A stretch of DNA of 64,000 nucleotides from Apostichopus japonicus (Eukaryota; Echinodermata; Holothuroidea; Aspidochirotida; Stichopodidae). Positions within the stretch are counted from its first letter, which is position 1, and each line of letters opens with the position of its first letter. The translations under genes and the position numbers were made by a program. The stretch is taken from NCBI RefSeq assembly GCF_037975245.1, contig NC_092575.1, positions 1,007,001 to 1,071,000 of the forward strand, read 5' to 3'. Below the pieces are notes generated by a model. That model was not told the DNA's origin and ran no database searches. It was given only the letters and a program-made list of their open reading frames with translations. Below are positions 1 through 13,500 of this stretch, piece by piece.

Positions 1-195
1 CTTATTGATTCAAGTCAGACAAGGAGATCTATGTGGCTTTATACAGAAGACACTATTTAAGGTAACTTGTGATGATTCTGAAAGAAGTTTGCATTCATGA
101 GGTCATTATTTGCTCAGAACTCTGGTGATATTCTGTGGATTTTTTTAGTTTTCTTAAATACAAACAGAAAATTTGCATAATTTGTTTATACTCAC

Positions 196-413
196 CCATA
201 CTTGTGATTTTTCATGTTGAGTTGGATATCACTGACTTTACTGTATACATACTTTGGATCTCGATAAATAAAAATACTAGAATTTAAGTTGACATCGGTT
301 GGTCTCAATAGAAAGTACAACCCAATAGCGACCAGAATCACTAAGATGGTAGTTTTTAAACCCATGTCTGATAGGTATGGAGTAAACAAGGGAGCCGCCA
401 CAGTTGAAGACCT
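196..413 (-). CDS. First coding exon of an unidentified membrane-anchored protein (partial)
   Basis: A minus-strand exon runs from an acceptor (tttcaatgcag, exon from 413) to a strong donor (GG|GTGAGT, exon end 196). The likely start is the ATG at 365-363, giving 56 codons plus two bases. Residues 4-20 (KTTILVILVAIGLYFLL) form one hydrophobic helix right at the N-terminus, followed by Arg-Pro, as in a signal anchor or uncleaved signal. The following segment (SSIFIYRDPKYVYSKVSDIQ) vaguely recalls the first strand and helix of SRPBCC/START-like lipid-binding folds, but this is too weak for a name. The reading frame is also open upstream through the acceptor, so an upstream coding exon is possible. 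The rest of the gene lies beyond position 1. I do not recognise the family. Confidence 0.45.
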
Positions 414-881
414 CTGCATTGAAATAAGAAGCATGAAAATTTGTATCATGAACAAGACAGACTTTCAGTCAAGAAAATTATAATATTGTGTTTACATAGT
501 TAGTGCAAAGGTTGGTTCCCATGTGAGCACACTGGAAGAATCCCTTAATACCCCAGAAAACCGGTACGGTTATACTGTTACACAGGAGATTGGTTTACGA
601 ACCTTTGTTTGGAAAATGTTACTTGTTTTTAAACTTGTTGGGATTCACATTGGGATCAAGACCCATATCATGGCTGTCAGATTGTTCCCAAATTCTTGTA
701 TTACAAGTACTGTACAGTACTACCTAAGTGTTTAATTTGCTGGGATTCACATTGGGATCAAGACCCATACCATGGCTGTGGGATTGTTCCAGTTGGTTGA
801 TACAACAGCGTCATCATTCTTTTTGTTCTCAAATTAGTCTATTTTGAGAATGACACAACCACAATGCCTTAATTATTTTAT
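414..881. other. Intergenic, with a 50-bp direct duplication
   Basis: No supported exon. The block at 639-688 (tgggattcacattgggatca onward) recurs at 741-790 with a few substitutions, 102 bp downstream in the same orientation. Short open frames here lack splice or coding support. Confidence 0.5.
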
Positions 882-1217
882 TTAAAGGGTGTGAAGACTC
901 GCGCACAAAGAAACGTCTCATGCCGGTAATCTGACCTAGTTTCGAATGAGGTGTAACAGAAATGTAAGACACCACCATCGATACAAGAAAATATACATAT
1001 ATAGTGTACAGTCAACATACAGCTACGGTCAATACCCACAACACAGTGTATATAGCAGCGTGGACATCTCAGGTCTAGATAAAAGATAACAAGGTATCAT
1101 GTTTCATTAATGTCTGCATTTTGTAGCTACAAGAAGAAAACGTCATTTGCAAGCAACAGAAAGTTAACTTTTTCAGAGCTCGGCACGCGGTTTGGGGCGA
1201 GTCTTTAATGCCTTTAA
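882..1217. mobile_element. MITE-like element, TTAA-ended, copy 1
   Basis: The block begins TTAAAGGGTGTGAAGACTCG and ends GAGTCTTTAATGCCTTTAA. The reverse complement of the end (TTAAAGGCATTAAAGACTCG) matches the start imperfectly, so the block has terminal inverted repeats bounded by TTAA. It encodes nothing. A second copy lies at 52113-52477 in the same orientation and is clearly homologous throughout (shared ACAGCTACGGTCAATACCCA, GGACATCTCAGGTCTAGATA, GAAAGTTAACTTTTTCAGAG). TTAA ends are typical of piggyBac-type insertion, so a piggyBac-related non-autonomous element is plausible but not shown. Confidence 0.6.
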
Positions 1218-4200
1218 TGAACTACTGTTTAAAGCAAATTTTTACAAAATGACAGCAGTCAAGTGTTCTGGTTCTCATATTGTGTTGAGAATGGCAATCA
1301 CAAGCTTAGTTTACAGATAAAACAAATGGAAGAAACTGATCAGCACAATATGGGTCTTGATCCTTATTGTAGCCTTCAAGTTCAAGTACAATATTGACTG
1401 AAGTTTGCCCTACATTACTGCACTTAGGCTAATACTAGACTTGTACCTCGGTTTCACCTTACTCAAGCCACGAAAGAGTGCTAGGAACATAACTTAAAGG
1501 ATATTATTCTGTCTTAGGCACCAAGCAATCCTTTCATCAGTAAGGGCTAGGGCTACTCCTAGTCCTACTCCTTGCGTTCGAATTGATAGTTACATAACGT
1601 AAAACCTATGCACGCGATAGGCTGCAGTGTAGGCAAGACTGGTCGAATACAAGTTTACAAGTTACATAACCCCCACCTAATACTGCTTTCTAAAAAGTTT
1701 CTACAGGCCCCAAGAGCCTTACCAGTTCATCTATGACAATATAAAGCTGGATAGTCTTAGTCCTTCGCTTGCTTGTAGTATTCAATCTGTACTCTTCAAA
1801 AAGCGTCGCGTTGTGGTTTGTAATTACAGAAATTCTGTTTGTATTCGGTTAATCATTGGTCTCCGACCAAGGCTGTAACTTGGGGTGCATCCGTGTACGA
1901 CAAGTTCCATTCATGTGGTGTATCACTAAAGCACAATACTTCCTCGCTTTTTCTACAACAGAGACAGCGAACGGAAAGGCGAAACACTACCCGGCCACCT
2001 TAGTTTTTGCCTTTTACTTTGATTTGATACCACTTTCAAATGACATTCATACTTCTGCAAAAGATCATTTTCATTTTGCAGTGGGCATTGCATAGAAGAT
2101 TGAAAATACTGTAAGGTCAAATGGGTAATTGTTTCAGCTACCATACCAGAAACATTCCAGACCTTTGTCACTGGATATCATTACAGGCAAAGACAAAAGA
2201 TTTGAACTTAAAAGAAAACACACAAGTACACTAAAAGGAGGGGGAGGGCTAGATATCATAAAACAGTCCTGTTAAAAGTACACCCAGTCTCCCCTCCCCC
2301 TTACCAGTCATGTGGAATTTAAGCAGACAATTTGAAATTTGGTGCACTGTTCCTCATCTGGCATGACCTCTCCTCGCACCCATGTAAGTCTAGCATTCCT
2401 AATGAAAGGATTTGAAGATGAAAAAAAGCATGAAACTATTACCCTCACTAAACATTGCCCTGGTAGCCAAACCAATTTCCAATATTTATCTGCTCGGAAT
2501 ATGAAAACAGAAAAAACAACCATAGGTACAAGAGAAATTTCACTTTTTTGTAGTCTTTTATTATTCTTTGTTACATCTCAAGGTAAAGCCTTGATGTCAA
2601 TAAATTACAACCAATTAAAATGTATTGAATATCATTGCAACATGATACATGACTAACATACGATAAATAAGACATTACTAAGACCGTAACAAAAAAGAAC
2701 CAATGTTAAGTTGTTAGATGTTGCTGGAAACTTCGCTCATTTTATTGAGACTAGTTCTGTTCTGTTGAAACACCTTTATTAAGAATCCTGTTGAGTTTTT
2801 GCTTAATTTATTTAAAATCAACGTATGGATTATGAGTATTTTACTTACATTTTCAATAGAAAGTTGCCCACTACAATTATTTTCTACATTTTTAACAAAA
2901 GGAATAGAATGAAGTCATTATGGATGTATTTCTTCCTTTTGTTTCTTATTTTGGTTTCTTCTGTTTTTTGTATTATGTTCTGACAAAGCAACAGACTATT
3001 CAGATGCGAAATTTTCCTGTGAATTACTAACACTGTATCACAATTGTTATTACTAAATTATTGAAGAAAATATCCTACTGGGGAAAATCCCAAGAAGAAG
3101 TTTCCCCCAAAATTACCACAACTTCCATAATCTCACCTCCCCCCCCCCCCATCCCCTCCTACATACACATACAACCCGATCTCCTGAACTCGACCAAATA
3201 CTCCTAAATATGCAACCATTTAGAGGCAAGTGAAAAACAAAACCAAATAAGTCAAATCAAACGAATACTTAATTATGCATATTTCTCTTTTCCAAAATTA
3301 TGTTATATGTATGTGACTGCTATTCTGTGACGTAAAATCAGTTTGTTTCTTAAGGTTTCAAACATTTGTGCGTTCAATTAAATAATTGTAAATTTGCATG
3401 TAAATAATATGAAAGTAATTTTCTTAAACTATTAACAAGAATTTTTCTCACTAAATACTGGTGAATGTGGTGAAAGTTGAAAAACATATCTGACAGTTTT
3501 TCTATGTATCTTTTGCACCATAACACAACATCTCTCCAAGTTGTCAAAGCCATCTCCCTTTCACCCAATTCCCACCACCCCCCCTTCTCAACCCCACTAC
3601 AGAAGAAAGAAAAATAGAAAAACTATGACTGGCCATAAACAACCAAACTTTGACTACTATTGCTGCCAATCTTTAATAGAGCATCTGTTCTCAGGCGTGA
3701 CCAGAGATGGTTTGGGCCTAAAGCCCTGCGGCCAAAGGTCCATTAGGGTTCCTGGCAAATGTTGGATAGAGAATAATGTATTCTCATTTTCTTAATACAC
3801 TTAAATATTTAGAGTGCAAAGGGGGTAGGGGAGGGAGGGGCGGTGATATAGTTGTCCTGGGGCCCAACTTGGCTGTCTGTCCTCTCTGGGACATCAGGTT
3901 TTTCTATCATCCTCAGAACCTGATAATAGAAGAATTTTAAAACCCCAGTATAATATTTTTAGAATTTCTTTTAGCAATTTTAGTTTGTATTTTGGGTAAC
4001 TTTTGAAGACAATACAATACTTCCTTTTCACTGAAAGGCAAATTACCATATATTTAAAATTGTTGATGAATACATAATGGTCCATTGCAGCATTTAAAGA
4101 AGCTAGAATCATATTCAGACAAATTATGGTAAACATTAAAAAGTGACCGATTAATAATTAAATCTATTTCTTCCTTTAAACAGTCTTACATACCTGATAA

Positions 4201-6249
4201 AATACCAGACTGTTGTATCATCACATGCACAAAACAACAAAAAAACAATATTGATATCATAATATAATATAGCATAGATGTACATTATCATATATTACAT
4301 CAAAATATAATATGTATACATTCAATGTAATACATCTATGTAACAATAACATTGTAAATCATTCTATGCTGTTATAAAGACATCAAGAATTATATTGTTA
4401 CACAAATGCACTACGTAAAATTAATATATTTTCATATGATAATATTGTTTCATAATTGTTTTTTCATATTTTCCTTATTATGCTACAATTTGTTTAGTTC
4501 GATACAACATGATTCGGCTGATTAGATTAGAGACAGTAAAGACTGTGGATTGTCTCATCTTGAAAAACATTACAACTTTGGAAGACAACACTTATCCATA
4601 CCCAAACACTCCATCTCAATAATTTATTTCTAATTTGAAATTAATAACTTATTGAAAGTACCTAAATCAGTAAGATTTCAGTGCTATTTCAGGGTATGAT
4701 TTATGCATAATATTGACCTTGTCTAAAAATTTGTTGTCTGTCCTCAGAAGAAGATCCTGTCTGTCTTCACCTGCACAGATTTTTTTTGCAGACGATTAGC
4801 TGTTTGTTAACAGATTTTTCTGTTTTAATTTTACGGTCATCACTATGAGGAGACCTACATTTTCTTCAGCAATGTCTCTCTTTAATAGATGCTGAGTATA
4901 TTTGCAACGTAACATTTAATTTACCATCGACAATATTTTTTTTATTTCTTGCCAAGCAACTACTTAAAAAAGAAGAAGAAAGAATCAAGATGAATTTGAC
5001 TCAAGACAAAACGATTCATTCTGACATTTTTTTATTTTGGAGGGTAAGGGGAGGGGGGGGATTAGTCAAATATTGACTAATAAATTCTTTTCTGTATGTC
5101 AGTAATCTCAACAAGAAATTACCATATAAACATAAAATTTCATTCATCAAAGAGGATACACTAAGGACCAACATTCACAAACCACTTTGCACTCATACAG
5201 TAGAAGCATGACCCACCTACAAAAAAACAAAAAATCTTTATATATAAAAAATAAATAAACAATAACAGCTAAGGGGTGCTAAAAGGAAAGTTCCTGGGAT
5301 CCTTAAAACAAAAAACTCACAAGGAAACAACCAACGGAATTGACAAAATGTTGAGAAATAAGTATTCACTTGATAACAGGTTGAGATGGGATATTCAGCC
5401 ATCATATGAGATGTTCAGATGTTGGGCAATGGCTTGGCAATATCACTTGTTTTCTGCTACATTTTTCACATATTACTGCTTATTATTAATTAATTATATA
5501 TTAATTAGCCAATACAGTCAGTTGCTGACTGACAAAGCATTGAAGCAAAACAACATATTAGATATTAAAGTGTTATCCTATAAGAAGATAAGGACGAAAA
5601 AAATAGAGTTTTATGGATACAAAATCATAAGCATCAAAGAGAGAGATGAACGAGGAAGTTTTACACCCTGTGTTTGCTTACATGGACGTAACCTTTAGAT
5701 ATTACGGGAATGAAAGTACTCCAATTACATACTTAGTCTACTCCAGATCTGTAAGACAACGATAACAGACTGCATAATGTCATAATCACACAGACCTCTT
5801 GCTACTCTTAGTTGTCAGGCCCTAAATTCTACGACCACGTCTGTTTTAAAACTTATTAAAGGAGAACGTCTTACACTAAGCAAATTTTTAACTTTAAAGG
5901 AACATTCCGGTGACAGATAATGTGACACTGATATGGCAAAGAAATAAATTCCACACTGTAAGGTGAGAACCGCATCTCAATATGTTGTCCCTTTAAAGTC
6001 AAGATATGCTTGATTGAATGGCACTTATTTTGACTGGCTAACACCCCCTGATTTCTTTCCTGCAGTGTATCACAGTGGGTGGTCTGTGATGTCACAGTGC
6101 TAATTGTTCTTCAAAAGCTTTACTTTTCTATGATAATCTCCTCAGTTGATTTTTCCTTGAAACTTAATACATTTGGAATGTTTGTTTAGTTGTCAAGGTT
6201 CTCTATATTTAGAGTTTCATCAAAATGCAGTTCTGTGTTGTAGAAATAT
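1218..6249. other. Intergenic, AT-rich; no gene recognised
   Basis: I see no exon with acceptor, donor and coding character here. The region holds poly-C/G runs (near 3137 and 5050), an AT-rich stretch at about 4255-4345 with a weak inverted repeat around catagatgta/tacatctatg, and only chance open frames. The longest (5276-5698, plus) has AT-driven composition and no recognisable motif. Confidence 0.5.
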
Positions 6250-6602
6250 AATAATAATGATAATTAACAGTTCTTATATAGCGCAACTTACAATAAAGTC
6301 TTTCTGCTCTGTACTTAACCCTGGTCTTTGGTAACTTGTCACACCTACACACCAAAGTGTGCACAAATCAAACAATCTCTCCTGGGGCACCCTGGGGGAC
6401 TTCCCATTGGGTGCAGCCACAGGCACACGCAACTATATTTACAATTCACCTCGCAAGTCCCCATTTATACACCTGGGTGAAGAGAGGCAATGGAGATAAA
6501 GTGCCTTGCCCAAGGACACAACGCAATGATCTGGCCAGGGCTCGAACCTGTAATCCTTAGATCACAAGTCCACTGCCTTAACCACTTGACCACAACGCCT
6601 GT
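6250..6602 (-). mobile_element. tRNA-derived SINE
   Basis: Read on the minus strand, the element starts GGCGTTGTGGTCAAGTGGTT. It has a polymerase III A box (TGGTCAAGTGG, plus positions 6582-6592) and a B box (GGTTCGAGCCC, plus 6538-6548), about as far apart as in a tRNA gene. A body with CCTTGGGCAAGGCACTTTAT follows, then GCGCTATATAAGAACTGTTA and an ATT-rich tail (plus side taataataat near 6250). This head-body-tail layout is that of tRNA-derived SINEs widespread in marine invertebrates. It has no coding capacity and the exact family is not assigned. Confidence 0.8.
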
Positions 6603-9600
6603 CATATATATTATCTACCTGTGCAAAAAAGTGAGTTAAATATTATAAATATCAACTGAATTGCTTTGATGACATCACTAACTCTACTGTTGCCAGATGC
6701 ATTAATCACAAAATATCAACAACAACAATCATATTTCACCATAAAACATGGTATAAGGATGCGGTTTTTTCCCTACTGTATTGTAGCAGAAAATTTCCAG
6801 CATTTGTTGTTGTTGGTCAATCTACGTCAGCTACCAGAATATCCCTTCAACTAACTGCTCGAAGAGAGCAGACCTTTCACTTTGTTAAATAACAATACTA
6901 TTTAAAGTGAATAATAAATAAAAGAAATAACTCTACACAAAATGCATATTTGCTATACCATGAAACCATATATATACAAACAAGTTCATTTGAAAGTTGG
7001 TTTAATGAGAATTTTACAAATGTGTATTGCACATGGCAGCATTTTGAAATTACTGAATGATGAAATAATTATATTGGTTGTTAATTACATTTTCAATTAA
7101 CTATGTTGGATGAGTAGCACATAACGAGAGAATTACGAGACTAAATACAATGTAATATTTATAGCAAGTCGTTAAAGATTGATGGTTACAGAAAGAAACG
7201 AGAAAGTGCCTCAAACTTGATAGAATTCTATTCCATTAAAATAACTGCAATGCATCCCACAAAAAAAAAATGGAAAAAAAATTAATGATCTGTGCAGAAC
7301 ATTATCGCAGAGAAGAATATGCAAAGAAAGCCACAGTTTGCATCCACCATAAAATCAATCTATGAAATAAAGGGAGGTGGGGGAGTGGGTGGGGGAGGGG
7401 GTATTTGGTGAAGATATGACAAAGTTCAAATGATACCTCAATTCTGCATTCTGAATGAACCTATTCTATCCAACCTCCAGCATGGGATGTATGATTATAC
7501 ATTAAATAATATTTGTTTCCAGCCTGAATCTCCCAACCCCTTCACTATGATGCTCACTATGACCCTATGTGCTACTATGTGACAAAAAATACTGTGCTTC
7601 ACTTGGATGCTACAAAGAGATCTAAAATGTGAGTCATATCACACCTAACAATGGAGGTTATATTATACTTTAAAACAAAAAATCAATAACTTTACTAATT
7701 TAATACTGATATATACATATATTTATATATGACATAATTAATGGTGGGTAAACAAATTTAGGAAAAGAAAAGAAAAAAATACTAATGGCAACTTTGTTCA
7801 TCCTAATAGAATAAGGCCAAAAATGACCACAATAACAGAATTGGGGTTACATTGGAGATAATCAAGTTACCCTATTGACAATTCTCAAATATAAAGAAAC
7901 CATTGCTTGAAGCTCAAGCAGGACAAGAATATAACCTAATGCACAGATCCTTGTTGATTCCTGAAGAATGCAATACAAATCATCTCACAAAATTCATTTA
8001 CCATGAACTCTTCAAAACCCAAAATAAAGCTACTGTAACATTATGGGATAGATTATAGAGTTATAAAGTAGGGAGATGGAATTACTACAATAGCAGAGAA
8101 GAAACAGGTAAAAATGTATACATTAAATATTACTGTTGTAGAATTCATTTTCATGATAATTGCTGAAACTAACATACTTCATGTTGAAAGCTATTTTAAG
8201 AAAGGCTTCTTTCGTATGTAGGTAGATTGTTCACATCAGATGACCAATGTACTCGCAATGTTGCTACAAATTTGTGCAGAATTTCTGGAATAAATTAATG
8301 TGATATTATTTGTCGCAATTTTCGGCATGATTTTAGCTTGCTTCACGTACAATTGTGCAATCTTTGCTAAACATTTAATGTCACACTACTTCGGTTGCTC
8401 CAAATCTTAGTAAATTTTTTCAATCAACTATTCTTGCTTATTTCCGATTTTTCCAGCATGTCTGGTATTCTAGCATATCTCTGCTTTCACATAAATTTGA
8501 GTAAATCGTTCTTAAACTTCTCTCTTCAAACTATACTGGTACAATTGTTACAGCTTTCATTTTATCCTAAATATTTAATTGCATTCTTCTACAAAATACT
8601 ATTTACAGAGGAGCTCTAAGAAGAGCTGCCAAACTGGTGAACTCTGCAATAGGCAAAACATCTCTCTATTTCTGTGCTCTTGCACCATCTTCCCACACGG
8701 CAAACATTCTTTCACCTTCTAAGTTCCTTTCCAATGCTCATGTTTCAACTGAATGTGCAGTAAATACCAAAGTCAACCAAAGCAAGACTCATAAGTCAAA
8801 TATGCATAAAATTTAAAGAAACATTACAAAGACTTCTGGTGACCATTAATGTAACCTTTATTTTGTAATATTTCTGATACTGCAGTGTAGAATTAATTCT
8901 TGTTTAATATTAACAGCACTTGCTGTGTTTCCCGACTCCCAGAGCCAATGCAAATTAATTATTTAAGGGATGATCACTTATCCCATATTCCTTCCAACTA
9001 TCTGCGTCAGCAGAAATATTTTAACAATGATTATCTGATACACTCTATCTTCATATTTCAAATGTAGTTTGCATGAGCAGCGAGTCCTTAGAATCATGTT
9101 AAGTATCATAATTTCAGTAGTCCATTAATTTTAGAACGTTAGACAATTACTTACAAAGAGAGAGAGGTGCTCTTGATATGATCAAAGCCACCTGCTTCTG
9201 CACGTTTATTTAATTTAGTTTAGTTTGGTATTTCCCTTCTGAATTTAACAGAAGCCTATTAATTACCTGATCCATGTGATGATTATGGATAACATCTGAC
9301 TCATATAAAGCTTTTTCATTTCTATGAATTTTTAGAGTATAAGGAGGCAGGCATGTAAGTGTTGCAACCATTCCTGCCCACCCCCCGGACCGCCACCTAA
9401 TGTCGTCCCCATCTGTCTGATGAGGGTGCACCTCAGAATCTGACAATTTTTTTAAATACTGAAGGAGGTGCAAGCACCCCATTCATCATCACTACACTGC
9501 AGCAGTGGCAAACAAAGTTGCTCCAAAACCATTAAGAGAACAAACAAAACCCCAATCTTCAAAAACCACAACTCCAAGGAAGAGACCTCTCTCCTTTGTA

Positions 9601-10407
9601 CTATTCATTTCATTTGTATCATGTCATATCAGTCTGTATGATGTCATATCAGTCTGTATGATGTCTCTGATCACCCAGCTCACACTACTGTACCACCTGA
9701 CACTGAACCAGTTCCATGGCTTGACCTACTAACCTTTGACCTTACTGTGGCATCTTTAACCAGTTCTTTGGCCAAATAAATCCTTCAACTGCTGTGGCAT
9801 GTCTCTCAACTATCCCAGTGCAATGTGTCATACTTACTAAATTACCTTTCATCTTTTTGTTTTCTTTAATACCCTGACTGTTGCATGTGAGGTAAATGAA
9901 GTTCCTTCCCTTATCTAACTACCTAGCAATGTTTAGTTAGAATTAGATGCTTCTGTAGTCATCATCATTCAAACAATAAGATTCAAACCTGTATTGTAGC
10001 TCTGACTATAGTACTTCTTCCATGAATTCTCTCTGCACCAGAAAAGGCTTAGGCTAAAAAATCCAGCCTATATATGTGTGTTACGTAACCAACCTGTCAG
10101 CCGCCAGCAGCTCATGACGGTGGAAGAATTTTACCACAGATTTGTGTAATCTGTCAATGCAGTTGCACGACTCTTTGGGTCAACGTATTTCAAATTTTCG
10201 TCCCCAAAATCCACCATCAGCAGTCACACCTTTGAGCCAGCAATTTGAATGGCGCCCTCATCACAATCTCCTTACATATCACCTTCGGAATTCTTTCTGG
10301 CTCCACCGATATTTCTTTGTGCCTCTTCAGCTCTCCTACAGCCTCAACGGTACTCATTTTCACAACATATTGCGTAAAACCTTCTAAACCATTCTAGTTC
10401 TTTTCCT
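6603..10407. other. Intergenic / 3' flank of the clathrin-like gene
   Basis: No exon recognised. It includes a short tandem duplication at 9622-9665 (unit gtcatatcagtctgtatgat). The last part is the presumed 3' UTR and flank of the minus-strand clathrin-like gene. A possible minus-strand ATTAAA lies at 9870-9865 and an AATAAA at 9209-9204; neither is confirmed as the used poly(A) signal. Confidence 0.4.
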
Positions 10408-10515
10408 TCATTCCTTTGCAAAGGATTTCTCCAGCTGATCGGCAACGATTCTCTTCTTCATCTTCTCCTTGACATGTGTAAGTAGCGCTTCCTCCTTGAT
10501 CTTAATTGAGAGTAG
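10408..10515 (-). CDS. CLTC-like: Clathrin-like gene, terminal coding exon 8
   Basis: Acceptor tttctgtttag, phase 0. It encodes 35 residues and TGA. LLSIKIKEEALLTHV aligns with VLSVCVEEENIIPYI, the first linker helix of clathrin heavy chain. The chain then becomes Lys-rich (EKMKKRIVADQLEKSFAKE) and stops where full-length clathrin continues. No usable donor precedes the TGA; the nearest GT (AAG|GTTTTA) is downstream of it. Confidence 0.7.
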   Translation of the reverse strand, partial: LLSIKIKEEALLTHVKEKMKKRIVADQLEKSFAKE

Positions 10516-13500
10516 CTAAACAGAAATAAAATAAAAGAGGGCTACTCAGAGAAAAGAAATCTGTAGGAGTGGTGGTAGATATAGTAGTAGTAAAATAATG
10601 TAGACTGCATAGAGGAACTCATGCATACTAGTAGAAAAGATCCCAGTAGGGGTGCTCACCCACATACTATGAGCAGCCGTGCTCACACACATGGGAACAT
10701 ATAGAGGGCAGGAGTACTCACACATACTATATATAACTTTGTCCATGACTTATCCATTCCATACAACTATCATTGCTTCCATATAATCTACCCTAATGTA
10801 CTATTAAAGTATTCATCACAATAACGGGGACAAACCACTATCAAACTAAAGGACTGAATTCTTCTGCCAGATAAATCCCCCCCCCCCGCCCAGTCCCACT
10901 TAACCCCATCCTACCTCATTCCATCCCACCTAATCCCATCCCATCCCATCTCTCCCCCTAACACAGTATTCTTCTTGCACAGTCTTCATGCTTTGTGGTG
11001 AAAACACATAAAGCTTCTGCCCACATATCAGTTCACCATAACCAGCAATTCCTGGGTGAGGATGACTGTTTACCTTTCCACATCTGTCGAGAGCAACGAT
11101 CCGTTTCTCCTCCACGTCTGTGATGGCCGTGAAGACAGCCATGTGAGAGACCCTGGCGCTGCATAGATAGACACCCGTCTGGATGTCGGAGACCTTCACC
11201 ATACCAGATTTAGTGAACACGTAGACTAGACCCTGAGTTGTGCTCACCTATGACAAGGATGGAAACAAAATACTTGTGTCATGTTTTAAAGATGCTCCCT
11301 TCTTCTTAACTTCTCAAATAACATCTCACATCACTATCTTCAAGTTCATACAAACTTAATACAGTAATACCTGTAATACCTGTAATACAGTAATACCTGG
11401 AACCAGAAATTGATAAACATTGCATGCTTTATGCAATCATTCATGTATCAGTGAGACACATTTTGGCAGTAGCACTTTGTATTTTGTACTGTCAGGTTAC
11501 CTTTATAATGGTATTGTCAATATTAAACACTATCTAATTTCAGTTTTATATCTATTTATCACTGAACCAATTATTATCATCAGCCTTTGAATGTATTTGA
11601 ATGTTTTCGATCCTTAAACCTGATATGGATGAAATCATTTAAGTTTTACCCAAGTTTTTCTTTTTATCTCATGAAAACATTAATAATTAAACACTAAAAG
11701 TAAAAACGATGGTTGGCACTTAACCGTCTAAAAAATTCAAAGAAACAGGGGCCCATTGAATCCCTATTGTTAAATATTCAACTGTGATATAAAAATCTAC
11801 ATATTTCTCCCTGGATCTCCCACCGATCTCACACCTTGATAAACGAATTTGCTCTGTAGACTTGAACCCTTAGTTTTCCAGTACACATGATCATAAAAGT
11901 ACACACGATAACCTGACGGCAATGTTCGGTAGACCACTAAAGCAATCAAATCTTGTGAACGTAAAACATTTTCTCTGATTGCTAAGGTACATACACATTA
12001 CAATATACAGTACAGTGACCTATTTAAGGGGGAAATTGTTACCACGGTTACGACACATGCAGCAACACAGCTACAAAATTATATGAACTAGTTTTAGTAG
12101 TTTCATTTCTACCTGATTTTGAAGTGAACAAACGAGACCACATCCTTGAAATTTTTTAAAAATTACATCCATGAACAAGTTTAATTTGGTGTATGTTTCA
12201 ACGTCTTTCAACATCTAAGGTGTTAATGTGATCCTATCGTGAAGCAAGAAGGCCGCCCAGTGTATCTAGGACATACTGTACTTGTAACGGTTACTACGGC
12301 GATAGTAGCCGAGTAATATCCATATCAAATTTACACAGGTTTATGTTATCCCTCTAAGATATCGATCGGGAACTCGTACAAGCAGGATGTGCATTGATTT
12401 TCTTCGTTCTTCCTTGGTCTCAATTGATGTTTTATAATTTGATGGTTGGAGCAATATTTTTTTTCTGTTACCATTGCCAGAGAACTGAGACTAAGTTAAA
12501 TTGTATCAATAAATAGCAACCAATATATATGCTTAATAAGATAAACAAGAATTAGAAGACCTCTAAGGAATATGCTTTAAATGACGACAATAGAAGATAA
12601 CAAAAAATAAAAAGAGAAGATAAAAAAGAACGAAAATGAAAAAGAATACAGACATTGGATTAAAAAGTGAAAAAAAAAACCTTGTTCCCAAGTTGGCAAC
12701 ATTACAAGTACTGTTGTCCTACCTGTAACCATGTTATTGTGTATTAACGTTCACTCATGTTGAACTATTCATTCCTTCACAGTGTATAAGAAGGACAGGC
12801 TTATCAAGGTTTAGTCTACAGTATGTCCAGGGGGGGTAGGAAGCTTCAAAAAAGGGGGGGGCACAACATCAGAGGGGCACTTTCTCATTCCACAACCACC
12901 ACTCATGCTATAAACCGATACACACAGGCTATATCACTTAAATATATATGATGTGTTAGTATGCCTATCAATACTATTTATTGAGATTGTTTATTGTTAA
13001 CTGTGCTACAAAAAGATATGGGATGCCACTTTAAATATAGCATGTACAGACTAAAAATAAGTACATTTCATTCTAATGACTACAATACATGACAATTCAT
13101 TCCTTCCCCAACCACCACATCCACCTTCACCTCTCCCTTGCCTTCTCCCCCTTCCCCCACCCCCCTTTTTGAATCCCAACCTAATCAATACTAATATAGA
13201 CTTCACCTTAAGTACTGTCTAGGATGACTAACTTCTCACTACTTATTAATAATAACTTCAAAGTTATGTCCGTCTGTCAAAGCCACAAATTTTCAGAACA
13301 TGATAGTTATAACATACATGTACCTCACTCAGCAAGCTAAACTGCTACCAGCATAAATAACAAATGATTGCAAAATAAATTTAATGTTAAATCTGTCTCT
13401 GATAATGGTACATGATAAATACACTTTATACTAAATATATATGAGAAGACTGGTACGGACTGGAATGTCTTGTAATTACATCTTTTCAAATATCTATTAA

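Noticed and set aside
5276..5698. 140-codon plus-strand open frame
   Set aside because: AT-rich composition with runs of Ile, Lys and Tyr, no motif, no Kozak or splice context; fits chance in AT-rich DNA.
9210..9482. 90-codon minus-strand open frame beyond the clathrin-like stop
   Set aside because: No clathrin leg similarity, no acceptor in frame, no recognised domain.
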